Assembly (NCBI RefSeq): GCF_020400585.1
Contig: NZ_JAINVF010000023.1
Span: 1 to 64,000 of the forward strand
DNA: 64,000 nucleotides
Direction: 5' to 3'
DNA from: Streptomyces sp. NK08204
GTDB lineage: Bacteria; Actinomycetota; Actinomycetes; Streptomycetales; Streptomycetaceae
Shown: positions 51,542 through 58,870 of the stretch, in pieces
Layout of the letters: each line of letters starts with the position of its first letter
Numbering within the stretch: position 1 is the stretch's first letter
Translations under genes and position numbers: made by a program
The notes under the pieces: model-generated
The model's database searches: none
The model's input: the letters and a program-made list of their open reading frames with translations, nothing else
What the model was told of the DNA's origin: nothing

Positions 51542-51886
51542 GTGATTCCCGGTGGTGGCCAGCCCAACATGCAGCAGTTGCTTCAGCAGGCCCAGAAGAT
51601 GCAGCAGGACCTCCAGCGGGCGCAGGAGGAACTGGCGAACACGGAAGTCGACGGGCAGGCGGGCGGCGGACTGGTGAAGGCCACCGTGACCGGCGCCGGT
51701 GAGCTGCGTGCGCTGCGGATCGACCCCCAGGCGGTGGACCCGGAGGACACCGAGACCCTCGCCGACCTGATCGTGGCGGCCGTACAGGCGGCCAACGAGA
51801 ACGCGCAGGCCCTCCAGCAGAACAAGCTCGGCCCGCTGGCGCAGGGCCTGGGCGGCGGCACCGGTATCCCCGGTCTGCCTTTCTAA
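51542..51886 (+). CDS. YbaB/EbfC nucleoid-associated protein
   Basis: 114 residues from GTG at 51542 behind AGGAG; the longer frame to 51485 has no Shine-Dalgarno and extends beyond the family length. NMQQLLQQAQKMQQDLQRAQ (helix 1), GGGLVKATVTGAGELRALRI (sheet) and DLIVAAVQAANENAQALQQN (helix) are the YbaB pattern; it dimerises and binds DNA. The gene sits directly before recR, a widely conserved pairing, 55 bases apart. Confidence 0.94.
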   Translation: MIPGGGQPNMQQLLQQAQKMQQDLQRAQEELANTEVDGQAGGGLVKATVTGAGELRALRIDPQAVDPEDTETLADLIVAAVQAANENAQALQQNKLGPLAQGLGGGTGIPGLPF

Positions 51887-51941
51887 GACCGGGCGCGGCC
51901 AACTACGGTACGTACCGTAAGACTCCAGGAAGGGCAGTCCG

Positions 51942-52541
51942 GTGTACGAAGGCGTGGTCCAGGACCTCATCGACGAGCTGGGGCGGCTGCCCGGCGTCGG
52001 TCCCAAGAGCGCGCAGCGGATCGCCTTCCACGTCCTGCAGGCCGAGCCGACGGACGTGAAGCGGCTCGCGCAGGCGCTCCTGGAGGTCAAGGCGAAGGTC
52101 CGCTTCTGCGTGACCTGCGGCAACGTGGCGCAGGAGGAGCTGTGCACCATCTGCCGCGACGCCCGGCGCGACCCCTCGGTCATCTGTGTCGTGGAGGAGC
52201 CGAAGGACGTCGTCGCCGTCGAGCGCACCCGTGAGTTCCGCGGGCGCTACCACGTTCTCGGTGGCGCCATCAGCCCGATCGAGGGTGTGGGCCCCGACGA
52301 CCTGCGTATACGAGAACTTCTCGCCAGGTTGGCCGACGGGACGGTCACGGAGCTGATCCTGGCCACGGACCCGAATCTGGAGGGCGAGGCGACGGCGACG
52401 TACCTCGCCCGCATGATCAAGCCCATGGGCCTGAAGGTCACCCGCCTGGCCAGCGGCCTCCCGGTGGGTGGCGACCTGGAATACGCGGACGAGGTCACGC
52501 TCGGCCGCGCCTTCGAGGGGAGACGACTCCTAGATGTCTGA
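51942..52541 (+). CDS. recR: Recombination protein RecR
   Basis: 199 residues. RecR acts with RecO and RecF in loading RecA at gapped DNA. A helix-hairpin-helix (LGRLPGVGPKSAQRIAFHVL, about 12-31), a zinc site with CVTCGNVAQEELCTICRD (four Cys, about 57-74) and a Toprim domain (VICVVEEPKDVVAVERT, LILATDPNLEGEATATYLAR) are complete. GTG at 51942 follows AGGAAGG. Its last eight bases overlap the next gene. Confidence 0.97.
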   Translation: MYEGVVQDLIDELGRLPGVGPKSAQRIAFHVLQAEPTDVKRLAQALLEVKAKVRFCVTCGNVAQEELCTICRDARRDPSVICVVEEPKDVVAVERTREFRGRYHVLGGAISPIEGVGPDDLRIRELLARLADGTVTELILATDPNLEGEATATYLARMIKPMGLKVTRLASGLPVGGDLEYADEVTLGRAFEGRRLLDV

Positions 52542-53196
52542 CGCCACGCTGCACGCCACGTCGCAGAACCCGGACGACTTCGCGGTCCAGATCGCGGACC
52601 AGATCGAGAGTTTCCTGGTGGCGGTCACGGAGGTCGCCAGGGGCGACGAGCCCGGCTCGACGGTGCCCTTCCTGCTGCTGGAGGTCTCCCAGCTCCTGCT
52701 GGCCGGCGGCCGTCTCGGCGCCCACGAGGACATCGTCCCCGAGGAGCGCTACGAGCCCGACCTCGGCCCGGAGCCGGACGTGGACGAACTCCGCGAGAAC
52801 CTCGCCCGCCTCCTGGAGCCGGTCGACATCTACTCCGAGGTCTTCGACCCCTACGAGCCCCGCAAGGCGCCCGTCCCGGCCCGGATCTCCGACGACCTCG
52901 CCGACGTCATCACCGACCTGCGCCACGGCATGGCCCACTACCGCTCGGGCCGTATCACCGAGGCCCTGTGGTGGTGGCAGTTCTCCTACTTCTCCAACTG
53001 GGGCCCCATGGCCTCCTCGGTGCTGCGCGCCCTGCAGTCGGTCCTCATCCACGTCCGCCTCAACCAGCCCCTGGAGGAACTGGACGGCCTCGACACCGAC
53101 CAGGCCGACGTCGGTGACGAGACCCTCGAGTTCGAGGCGGGCCGGGTGATGGCCCAGGAGATCGGCGGTCCGCTGGGGCTGGGTCAGGCCCAGTAG
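52534..53196 (+). CDS. DUF5063 family protein
   Basis: 220 residues. FAVQIADQIESFLVAVTEVA, LLLEVSQLLLAGGRLGAHED, VDIYSEVFDPYEP and ALWWWQFSYFSNWGPMASSV define this actinobacterial family, which regularly follows recR. Largely helical and acidic, soluble. ATG at 52534 overlaps the recR stop by eight bases (ATGTCTGA), so it is co-translated. A role near RecR or the replisome is a guess from the linkage only. Confidence 0.88.
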   Translation: MSDATLHATSQNPDDFAVQIADQIESFLVAVTEVARGDEPGSTVPFLLLEVSQLLLAGGRLGAHEDIVPEERYEPDLGPEPDVDELRENLARLLEPVDIYSEVFDPYEPRKAPVPARISDDLADVITDLRHGMAHYRSGRITEALWWWQFSYFSNWGPMASSVLRALQSVLIHVRLNQPLEELDGLDTDQADVGDETLEFEAGRVMAQEIGGPLGLGQAQ

Positions 53197-53378
53197 GCCG
53201 TCGCACGCGCGAGCCGCCGGACTGTGACCCGGGGCACTTTTCGCGTGGGTCGTTCCCCGGTGGGCAGAAGGCCCTGCGGACAACGGGCGGCCGCGTCTCA
53301 CCATGCGGGAGCGGAGGGGACGATTTCGGGCGCTCGATAGACTGAGCCGACACAGAACGAACCGAGCGAGGAGCGCAC

Positions 53379-54656
53379 GTGGGCCTTGTCGTGCAGAAGT
53401 ACGGAGGCTCCTCCGTAGCCGATGCCGAGGGCATCAAGCGCGTCGCCAAGCGGATCGTGGAAGCGAAGAGGAACGGCAACCAGGTTGTCGTCGTCGTTTC
53501 CGCGATGGGCGACACGACGGACGAGCTGATCGATCTCGCCGAGCAGGTATCGCCGATGCCTGCCGGGCGTGAGTTCGACATGCTGCTGACCGCCGGAGAG
53601 CGGATCTCCATGGCCCTGCTGGCCATGGCGATCAAAAACCTGGGACACGAGGCCCAGTCGTTCACCGGCAGCCAGGCAGGCGTCATCACCGACTCGGTCC
53701 ACAACAAAGCCCGGATCATCGACGTCACGCCGGGCCGGATCAGGACCGCGCTGGACGAGGGCAACATCGCCATCGTCGCCGGTTTCCAGGGCGTCAGCGC
53801 CGACAAGAAGGACATCACCACGCTCGGCCGTGGCGGGTCCGACACGACGGCCGTGGCGCTCGCCGCCGCGCTGGACGCCGAGGTCTGCGAGATCTACACC
53901 GACGTCGACGGCGTGTTCACCGCCGACCCGCGCGTGGTGAAGAAGGCGAAGAAGATCGACTGGATCTCCTTCGAGGACATGCTGGAACTGGCCGCGTCCG
54001 GTTCCAAGGTGCTGCTCCACCGCTGCGTGGAGTACGCCCGCCGCTACAACATCCCGATCCATGTCCGGTCCAGCTTCAGCGGGCTCCAGGGCACCTGGGT
54101 CAGCAGTGAGCCGATTACGCAAGGGGACAAGAAGGTGGAGCAGGCCATCATCTCCGGTGTCGCGCACGACACCTCCGAGGCCAAGATCACGGTCGTCGGC
54201 GTGCCGGACAAGCCGGGTGAGGCCGCCGCGATCTTCCGGACCATCGCCGATGCCGCGATCAACATCGACATGGTCGTGCAGAACGTCTCCGCCGCGTCCA
54301 CGGGCCTGACGGACATCTCCTTCACGCTGCCCAAGACCGAGGGCCGCAAGGCCATCGACGCGCTGGAGAAGAATCGCGCGGGCATCGGCTTCGACTCGCT
54401 GCGCTACGACGACCAGATCGGCAAGATCTCGCTGGTCGGCGCGGGCATGAAGACCAACCCCGGGGTCACCGCCGACTTCTTCACGGCCCTGTCCGACGCG
54501 GGCGTCAACATCGAGCTGATCTCGACATCCGAGATCCGCATCTCGGTCGTCACCCGCGCCGACGAGGTGCCGGAGGCCGTGCGCGCCGTGCACACCGCCT
54601 TCGGGCTCGACTCCGACACCGACGAGGCCGTCGTCTACGGAGGCACGGGCCGCTGA
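53379..54656 (+). CDS. ask: Aspartate kinase (alpha subunit, with internal beta start)
   Basis: First step of the aspartate family (Lys, Thr, Met, diaminopimelate). 425 residues. VVQKYGGSSVADAEGIKRVA at the N-terminus, FTGSQAGVITD near 100, TTLGRGGSDTTAVALAAALD near 150, then two ACT domains (AKITVVGVPDKPGEAAAIFR, KISLVGAGMKTNPGVTADFF). GTG at 53379 follows GAGGAG. A probable internal start, GTG at 54135 behind AAGGGG, would give a 173-residue regulatory beta subunit, as known for the corynebacterial enzyme. The stop overlaps asd by one base. Confidence 0.96.
   Translation: MGLVVQKYGGSSVADAEGIKRVAKRIVEAKRNGNQVVVVVSAMGDTTDELIDLAEQVSPMPAGREFDMLLTAGERISMALLAMAIKNLGHEAQSFTGSQAGVITDSVHNKARIIDVTPGRIRTALDEGNIAIVAGFQGVSADKKDITTLGRGGSDTTAVALAAALDAEVCEIYTDVDGVFTADPRVVKKAKKIDWISFEDMLELAASGSKVLLHRCVEYARRYNIPIHVRSSFSGLQGTWVSSEPITQGDKKVEQAIISGVAHDTSEAKITVVGVPDKPGEAAAIFRTIADAAINIDMVVQNVSAASTGLTDISFTLPKTEGRKAIDALEKNRAGIGFDSLRYDDQIGKISLVGAGMKTNPGVTADFFTALSDAGVNIELISTSEIRISVVTRADEVPEAVRAVHTAFGLDSDTDEAVVYGGTGR
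54135..54656 (+). CDS. Aspartate kinase beta subunit (in-frame internal gene)
   Basis: GTG at 54135 lies eight bases after AAGGGG and begins VEQAIISGVAHDTSEAK. Its place and the 173-residue product correspond to the beta subunit of corynebacterial and mycobacterial aspartokinases, which consists of the two ACT domains and binds the feedback inhibitors. Inferred by analogy. Confidence 0.6.
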   Translation: MEQAIISGVAHDTSEAKITVVGVPDKPGEAAAIFRTIADAAINIDMVVQNVSAASTGLTDISFTLPKTEGRKAIDALEKNRAGIGFDSLRYDDQIGKISLVGAGMKTNPGVTADFFTALSDAGVNIELISTSEIRISVVTRADEVPEAVRAVHTAFGLDSDTDEAVVYGGTGR

Positions 54657-55723
54657 TGGCATCGACCGGCAGGCCGACGCTCGCGGTCGTGGGAGCGACC
54701 GGGGCCGTCGGCGCGGTCATGCTCCAGATCCTGTCCCAGCGCGCGGACATCTGGGGCGAGATCCGTCTGATCGCCTCCCCGCGCTCGGCCGGCCGCAAGC
54801 TGGCCGTGCGCGGGGAGGAGGTCGAGGTGGTCGCCCTGTCCGAGGAGGCCTTCGACGGGGTCGACATCGCGATGTTCGACGTGCCGGACGAGGTCTCCGC
54901 CCAGTGGGCGCCGATCGCCGCCGCGCGCGGCACGGTCGTCGTGGACAACTCGGGCGCCTTCCGGATGGACCCGGAGGTGCCCCTGGTGGTGCCCGAGGTC
55001 AATCCCCACGCGGCACGCCTCCGGCCGCGCGGCATCATCGCCAACCCCAACTGCACGACCCTGTCGATGATCGTCGCCCTGGGCGCGCTGCACGCCGAGT
55101 TCGGCCTGCGCGAGCTGGTCGTGTCGTCGTACCAGGCGGTGAGCGGCGCCGGGCGGGCCGGCGTGGACACGTTGCGGGCCCAGCTGTCCCTGGTCGCCGG
55201 CACCGAACTGGGCACCAAGCCCGGTGACGTACGGCGGGCCGTCGGGGAGGGCACGGGGCCGTTCCCGGAGCCGGTCGCCCTGAACGTCGTCCCCTGGGCC
55301 GGGTCCCTCCGGGAGGACGGCTGGTCGTCGGAGGAGATGAAGGTGCGGGACGAGTCCCGCAAGATCCTCGGACTGCCGAAGCTGCCGGTCGCCGTCACCT
55401 GCGTGCGGGTGCCGGTGGTCACCGGCCACTCCCTCACCGTCCACGCCCGGTTCCAGGGCGAGGTCACCGTGGACGGCGCCCGCGAGATCATCGCCACCGC
55501 CCCGGGCGTCGTGCTGTACGACGACCCGGCCGCCGGGGAGTTCCCCACCCCCGCCGACGTCGTCGGCACCGACCCCACCTGGGTCGGGCGGGTCCGGCGT
55601 GCCCTGGACGACCCGACGGCGCTCGAACTGTTCGTGTGCGGCGACAACCTGCGCAAGGGGGCCGCGCTCAACACCGCGCAGATCGCCGAGCTGGTGGCCG
55701 CCGAGGCGGCGGACCGGACCTGA
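54656..55723 (+). CDS. asd: Aspartate-semialdehyde dehydrogenase
   Basis: Reduces aspartyl phosphate to the semialdehyde with NADPH. 355 residues. LAVVGATGAVGAVMLQIL (nucleotide-binding G-x-x-G-x-x-G, about 9-20), RSAGRKLAVRGEEVEV, FDVPDEVSAQWAPIA and the catalytic Cys in IIANPNCTTLSMIVAL (about residue 134), and SYQAVSGAGRAGVDTL (about 160). ATG at 54656 overlaps the TGA of ask (TGATG), so the pair is translationally coupled. Streptomycetes often have two asd genes; this is the ask-linked one. Confidence 0.97.
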   Translation: MASTGRPTLAVVGATGAVGAVMLQILSQRADIWGEIRLIASPRSAGRKLAVRGEEVEVVALSEEAFDGVDIAMFDVPDEVSAQWAPIAAARGTVVVDNSGAFRMDPEVPLVVPEVNPHAARLRPRGIIANPNCTTLSMIVALGALHAEFGLRELVVSSYQAVSGAGRAGVDTLRAQLSLVAGTELGTKPGDVRRAVGEGTGPFPEPVALNVVPWAGSLREDGWSSEEMKVRDESRKILGLPKLPVAVTCVRVPVVTGHSLTVHARFQGEVTVDGAREIIATAPGVVLYDDPAAGEFPTPADVVGTDPTWVGRVRRALDDPTALELFVCGDNLRKGAALNTAQIAELVAAEAADRT

Positions 55724-55810
55724 CCGGCCGAGCCGCGCCTCGCGGGTGGTTTCGATGCCACTCACACGTTTTCTCGCCTGACAGGTTTGTAGGATCCCAG
55801 TAAGAATCTC

Positions 55811-55850
55811 CTCCCCGCCCCGCGCAACCGCGCGTGCGGCGGGGAGCGTC
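55811..55850 (+). terminator. Terminator after asd
   Basis: CTCCCCGCC (55811-55819) pairs with GGCGGGGAG (55838-55846); the interior CGCGC/GCGCG extends the hairpin, and CGTCTTT follows. Confidence 0.85.
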
Positions 55851-56049
55851 TTTGCGGTCACCCTCGCGGGGGGCGTGGGGGCGTGGGGAGTCCGGTGTGG
55901 GGACGCCGGACTCCGGGCGTGGGGACGCCCGTTCATATGGTGCATAGGGGAAGAGCGGGACGCATGAGGGCACTTGGTGTATTGCGGGTTGTTGTGCATG
56001 TGACGTCCGGCACGTACAACCTCAGCGGGGTGAAGCGTGTCCAACAGGC
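55851..56049. other. Gene-free stretch before the sigma factor gene
   Basis: Of the 326 bases between asd and the sigma gene, the first part holds the asd terminator. The rest has a GGGCGTGGGG-type repeat (55869-55930: GGGCGTGGGG, GGCGTGGGGA, GGGGACGCC twice) and must hold the sigma gene's promoter. I see no convincing -10/-35 pair and no small ORF with a good Shine-Dalgarno. Confidence 0.5.
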
Positions 56050-56730
56050 GTGGCAGAGGTACTCGAACTCAGTGCGGCCCGCGGCACGGCCCTACGGCCG
56101 CCCCCTGCGGTGCTCCGGCCCCGCATACCCGGCGGCATGCCGGTGATAGCGCCCATGCCCGCAGCGCGGCCCGCCCGCGTACCCGGTCAGCGCGACGGCT
56201 CCGAGGACGCCGTCACGGTCGCTCAGCCCACGGTGGTCGGCACCACCGTCGACCATCTCACCGAGACCTATCGTGCGCACTACCGCTCGCTGCTGGGTCT
56301 CGCCGCGCTCCTCCTCGACGACACCGCCTCCTGCGAGGACGTCGTCCAGGAGGCCTTCATCCGGGTGCACTCCGCGCGCAAGCGCGTCCGCGACCCCGAG
56401 AAGACGCTGGCCTACCTGAGACAGACGGTCGTCAACCTCTCGCGCTCCACCCTGCGCCGGCGCATCCTCGGCCTGAAGCTGCTCGCGAAGCCGATGCCCG
56501 ACATGGCGAGCGCTGAGGAAGGTGCCTACGACCAGCTGGAGCGCCGTGACCTCATCAAGGCGATGAAGGGGCTGCAGCGCCGTCAGCGCGAGGTCCTCGT
56601 CCTGCGCTACTTCGCGGACATGACCGAGGCCCAGGTCGCCGAGACCCTCGGGATATCCCTGGGCTCGGTCAAGGCCTACGGCTCGCGGGGCATCGCCGCC
56701 CTGCGCGTGGCCATGGGGACGCCGGCATGA
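56050..56730 (+). CDS. ECF sigma factor, SigE-like family (SigE-family RNA polymerase sigma factor)
   Basis: 226 residues if GTG at 56050 is right. The first 60 residues are Pro/Arg-rich and poorly conserved, and a later GTG or ATG is possible. Region 2: TYRAHYRSLLGLAALLLDDT, SCEDVVQEAFIRVHSARKRV. Region 4: LQRRQREVLVLRYFADMTEA, QVAETLGISLGSVKAYGSRG. It has no C-terminal extension. It overlaps the next gene as ATGA, and that gene encodes a single-pass membrane protein, the usual layout for a sigma / anti-sigma pair. Confidence 0.92.
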   Translation: MAEVLELSAARGTALRPPPAVLRPRIPGGMPVIAPMPAARPARVPGQRDGSEDAVTVAQPTVVGTTVDHLTETYRAHYRSLLGLAALLLDDTASCEDVVQEAFIRVHSARKRVRDPEKTLAYLRQTVVNLSRSTLRRRILGLKLLAKPMPDMASAEEGAYDQLERRDLIKAMKGLQRRQREVLVLRYFADMTEAQVAETLGISLGSVKAYGSRGIAALRVAMGTPA

Positions 56731-57938
56731 GCGCCAACGCCGAAGGGGGCGATTCGCATGAACGCCACTCGCACGAGCGTCACGAGCCCTACGCCTGGCA
56801 CGAGCCGACGAAGCGGCACGCGCACGAACACACGCAATCGCACGCTGGGAACGGAACTGTGAACCACGGCCCCGACGAAATGGGCTTCGAGGAGCGGGAC
56901 CCGGCCCTCACCGGCCTCGCCCCCGACGAACTGGCCCTGCGCCGGATGCTGCACTCGGCGGTCGACGACGTCGAACCGAGCGACGGCGCGCTGGACCACC
57001 TGCGCCGCGCCGTCCCCGCCCGGCGGGCCCGCAAGCGGCAGGCCGCCGTCGGGATGGCCGCCGCGGCGCTGTTCATCGGCACCGCGATCCCCGCCCTCGT
57101 GCACGTCTCCAACGCCGTCGGCTCAGACCCCAACACCGCCATGGCCGGACAGTCCTCCGCGGCCCACAGCGGCAACGGCCACGGCAAGGACCACGGCGGC
57201 GACACCGGCACCAGGCGCGACGACCCCGGCGGCAGGTCCGCAGAGCCCGGCAAGGACCCCGGCAGCAGCGGCGACCGGCAGGGCGGCGGCGACAGCGGCA
57301 CGAGCACCGGCTCCACGCAGGGCGCCGACCCCTCCGCCACCGTCGCCACCACGGTCCCGGTGTGCACGCCGGAACAGCTGGGCTCCGCCACCGGCAGCGC
57401 CGAGGCCCCCGACTCCGCGGGCACCGTCTACGGCGTCTTCCGCGTCAGCAACGTCTCCCGCTCCGCCTGCACCGTCGGCGGGACGGGCACGGTGGGCGTG
57501 ACGCCGCAGGGCGCCGCCGACCCGGCCAAGGTCAGCGCCGTCCGGCATGTGGCCGGGGACGCGGCGGCCGGCCTGCCCGATCCCTCCCAGGAGGTCACCG
57601 GACTGGTGCTGCAACCCGGCTCGGCCTACGAGGAAAAGTTCGCCTTCGTGCCCTCGGAGACCTGCCCCATCGCCACCACCCCCACCGGCAGCACCACCGG
57701 CCCGGACAGCGGCGGCCCCTCGCCCGACCCGACCACCACCGAGGATCCCGGCACCACCAGCGGCACGGACACGAGCGGCGCGACGGGCACCACCCCCCAG
57801 CTCGTCACCGAGGACGGCACGGCCGAGGGCAGCATCGTGGTCACCCACACCACGCAGACGGGCGCGACGGCCACCGCCACGGTGCCCGGCGCGTGCGCCG
57901 GGACGGTGTACTACACCGGGGTGCTGGCGGGGTCGTAG
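56727..57938 (+). CDS. His-rich single-pass membrane protein, candidate anti-sigma factor
   Basis: 403 residues. ATG at 56727 overlaps the sigma gene stop. Residues 11-47 contain ten His, in forms such as HERHSHERH and KRHAHEHTQSH; GTG at 56860 (MNHGPDEMGFEER) is an alternative start that would remove them, but third-position GC stays coding-like upstream. ALRRMLHSAVDDVEPSDGAL (about 73-92) precedes the membrane helix (AAVGMAAAALFIGTAIPALV, about 109-128). The outer part has a long Gly/Ser/Asp linker and a C-terminal beta domain (VYGVFRVSNVSRSACTVGG, GTVYYTGVLAGS). No zinc-finger HCC motif is seen, so the anti-sigma role rests on position. Confidence 0.75.
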   Translation: MSANAEGGDSHERHSHERHEPYAWHEPTKRHAHEHTQSHAGNGTVNHGPDEMGFEERDPALTGLAPDELALRRMLHSAVDDVEPSDGALDHLRRAVPARRARKRQAAVGMAAAALFIGTAIPALVHVSNAVGSDPNTAMAGQSSAAHSGNGHGKDHGGDTGTRRDDPGGRSAEPGKDPGSSGDRQGGGDSGTSTGSTQGADPSATVATTVPVCTPEQLGSATGSAEAPDSAGTVYGVFRVSNVSRSACTVGGTGTVGVTPQGAADPAKVSAVRHVAGDAAAGLPDPSQEVTGLVLQPGSAYEEKFAFVPSETCPIATTPTGSTTGPDSGGPSPDPTTTEDPGTTSGTDTSGATGTTPQLVTEDGTAEGSIVVTHTTQTGATATATVPGACAGTVYYTGVLAGS

Positions 57939-57963
57939 GCCCCCGCCCGTGGCCCCGCCCCTC

Positions 57964-58755
57964 TCAGACGGACGTCGTCCGCTGAGAGGGCTGCTGCTCC
58001 GGTACCAGGCCCAGCGCCGCGTCCCGGACGACCTCCACCTCGCGGCGCAGCAGCCGGAACCACATGAAGACCACGAAGCCCGCGAAGACGAACCACTCGC
58101 CGGTGTAGCCGAGGTTCTGGAACGCCTTCAGGTCGAGACCGGTGTTGTCCGGCGCGGTCGCGGGCACGGCCTTCATGCCCGCGTCGGCCTTGTCCAGGGT
58201 GATCCAGGCGTCGTACAGCCGGTACGGCACCAGGTTCACCAGCGTGGCCGAGCTGATCGCCGACGTCTGCCCGGCGGGCAGCCCGCCGCGGTTGCTGACC
58301 CCGTTGTCCCCGGGGGTCTCGGACGCCTGGAGCGCGCCGGTGACGGTGACCTCGCCGGCCGGCGCCTCGGGTGCCTTCGCCGGGTCCGCCGCGCCGGGCA
58401 GCCAGCCGCGCACCACCGGCAGGGCCTTGCCGGAGTCGGTGCGCAGCAGGGTGAGGACGTAGAAGCCGTTCCTGCCGTCCAGCCGCCGGTCGGGCACCAG
58501 GAGCTGCTTGCCGTACCGGCCGCTCGCGGTGGCCCGCCGTCCCGAGGTGCTCTTGTCGACGGGCAGCAGCTCGGCCAGCGGCCGGGCGGCCTCCCGCCTG
58601 CCGGAGTCGGCCTGCCGGGTTGCGGTGCGGTGGTCCTGCATCCGCGCCTCGAACCGGCTCAGTTGCCACGACCCCATGAAGACGCAGAACGGGATGGCGA
58701 GCAGCACGAAGACGTTGATGCCCCACCAGCGGGGTGTCAGCAGAAACCGGTACAC
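57964..58755 (-). CDS. SURF1 family cytochrome oxidase assembly protein
   Basis: 263 residues from GTG at 58755, chosen because TACCGT (58763-58768) lies seven bases before it; GTG 58764 is also in frame. Two membrane helices bracket the protein: WWGINVFVLLAIPFCVFMGS (about 10-29) and WFVFAGFVVFMWFRLLRR near the end. Between them GSWQLSRFEAR, GRYGKQLLVPDRRLDGRNGF, VVRGWLPG and NLGYTGEWFVFAG match SURF1. It helps assemble haem a3 into cytochrome c oxidase. Confidence 0.93.
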   Translation of the reverse strand: MYRFLLTPRWWGINVFVLLAIPFCVFMGSWQLSRFEARMQDHRTATRQADSGRREAARPLAELLPVDKSTSGRRATASGRYGKQLLVPDRRLDGRNGFYVLTLLRTDSGKALPVVRGWLPGAADPAKAPEAPAGEVTVTGALQASETPGDNGVSNRGGLPAGQTSAISSATLVNLVPYRLYDAWITLDKADAGMKAVPATAPDNTGLDLKAFQNLGYTGEWFVFAGFVVFMWFRLLRREVEVVRDAALGLVPEQQPSQRTTSV

Positions 58756-58762
58756 AGCCTCC

Positions 58763-58768
58763 ACGGTA
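58763..58768 (-). promoter_or_regulatory. -10 element, probable leaderless promoter of the SURF1 gene
   Basis: On the minus strand TACCGT is seven bases before GTG 58755. Confidence 0.4.
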
Positions 58769-58870
58769 CGGCGCCGGTGCGGGGCGGCACGGCCCGGGGT
58801 TCGCGAAGTTATCCACAGGCTTGCGCACGAACGACACCAATTGTCGGTGCGACCAGGCAGTATGGGGCGC

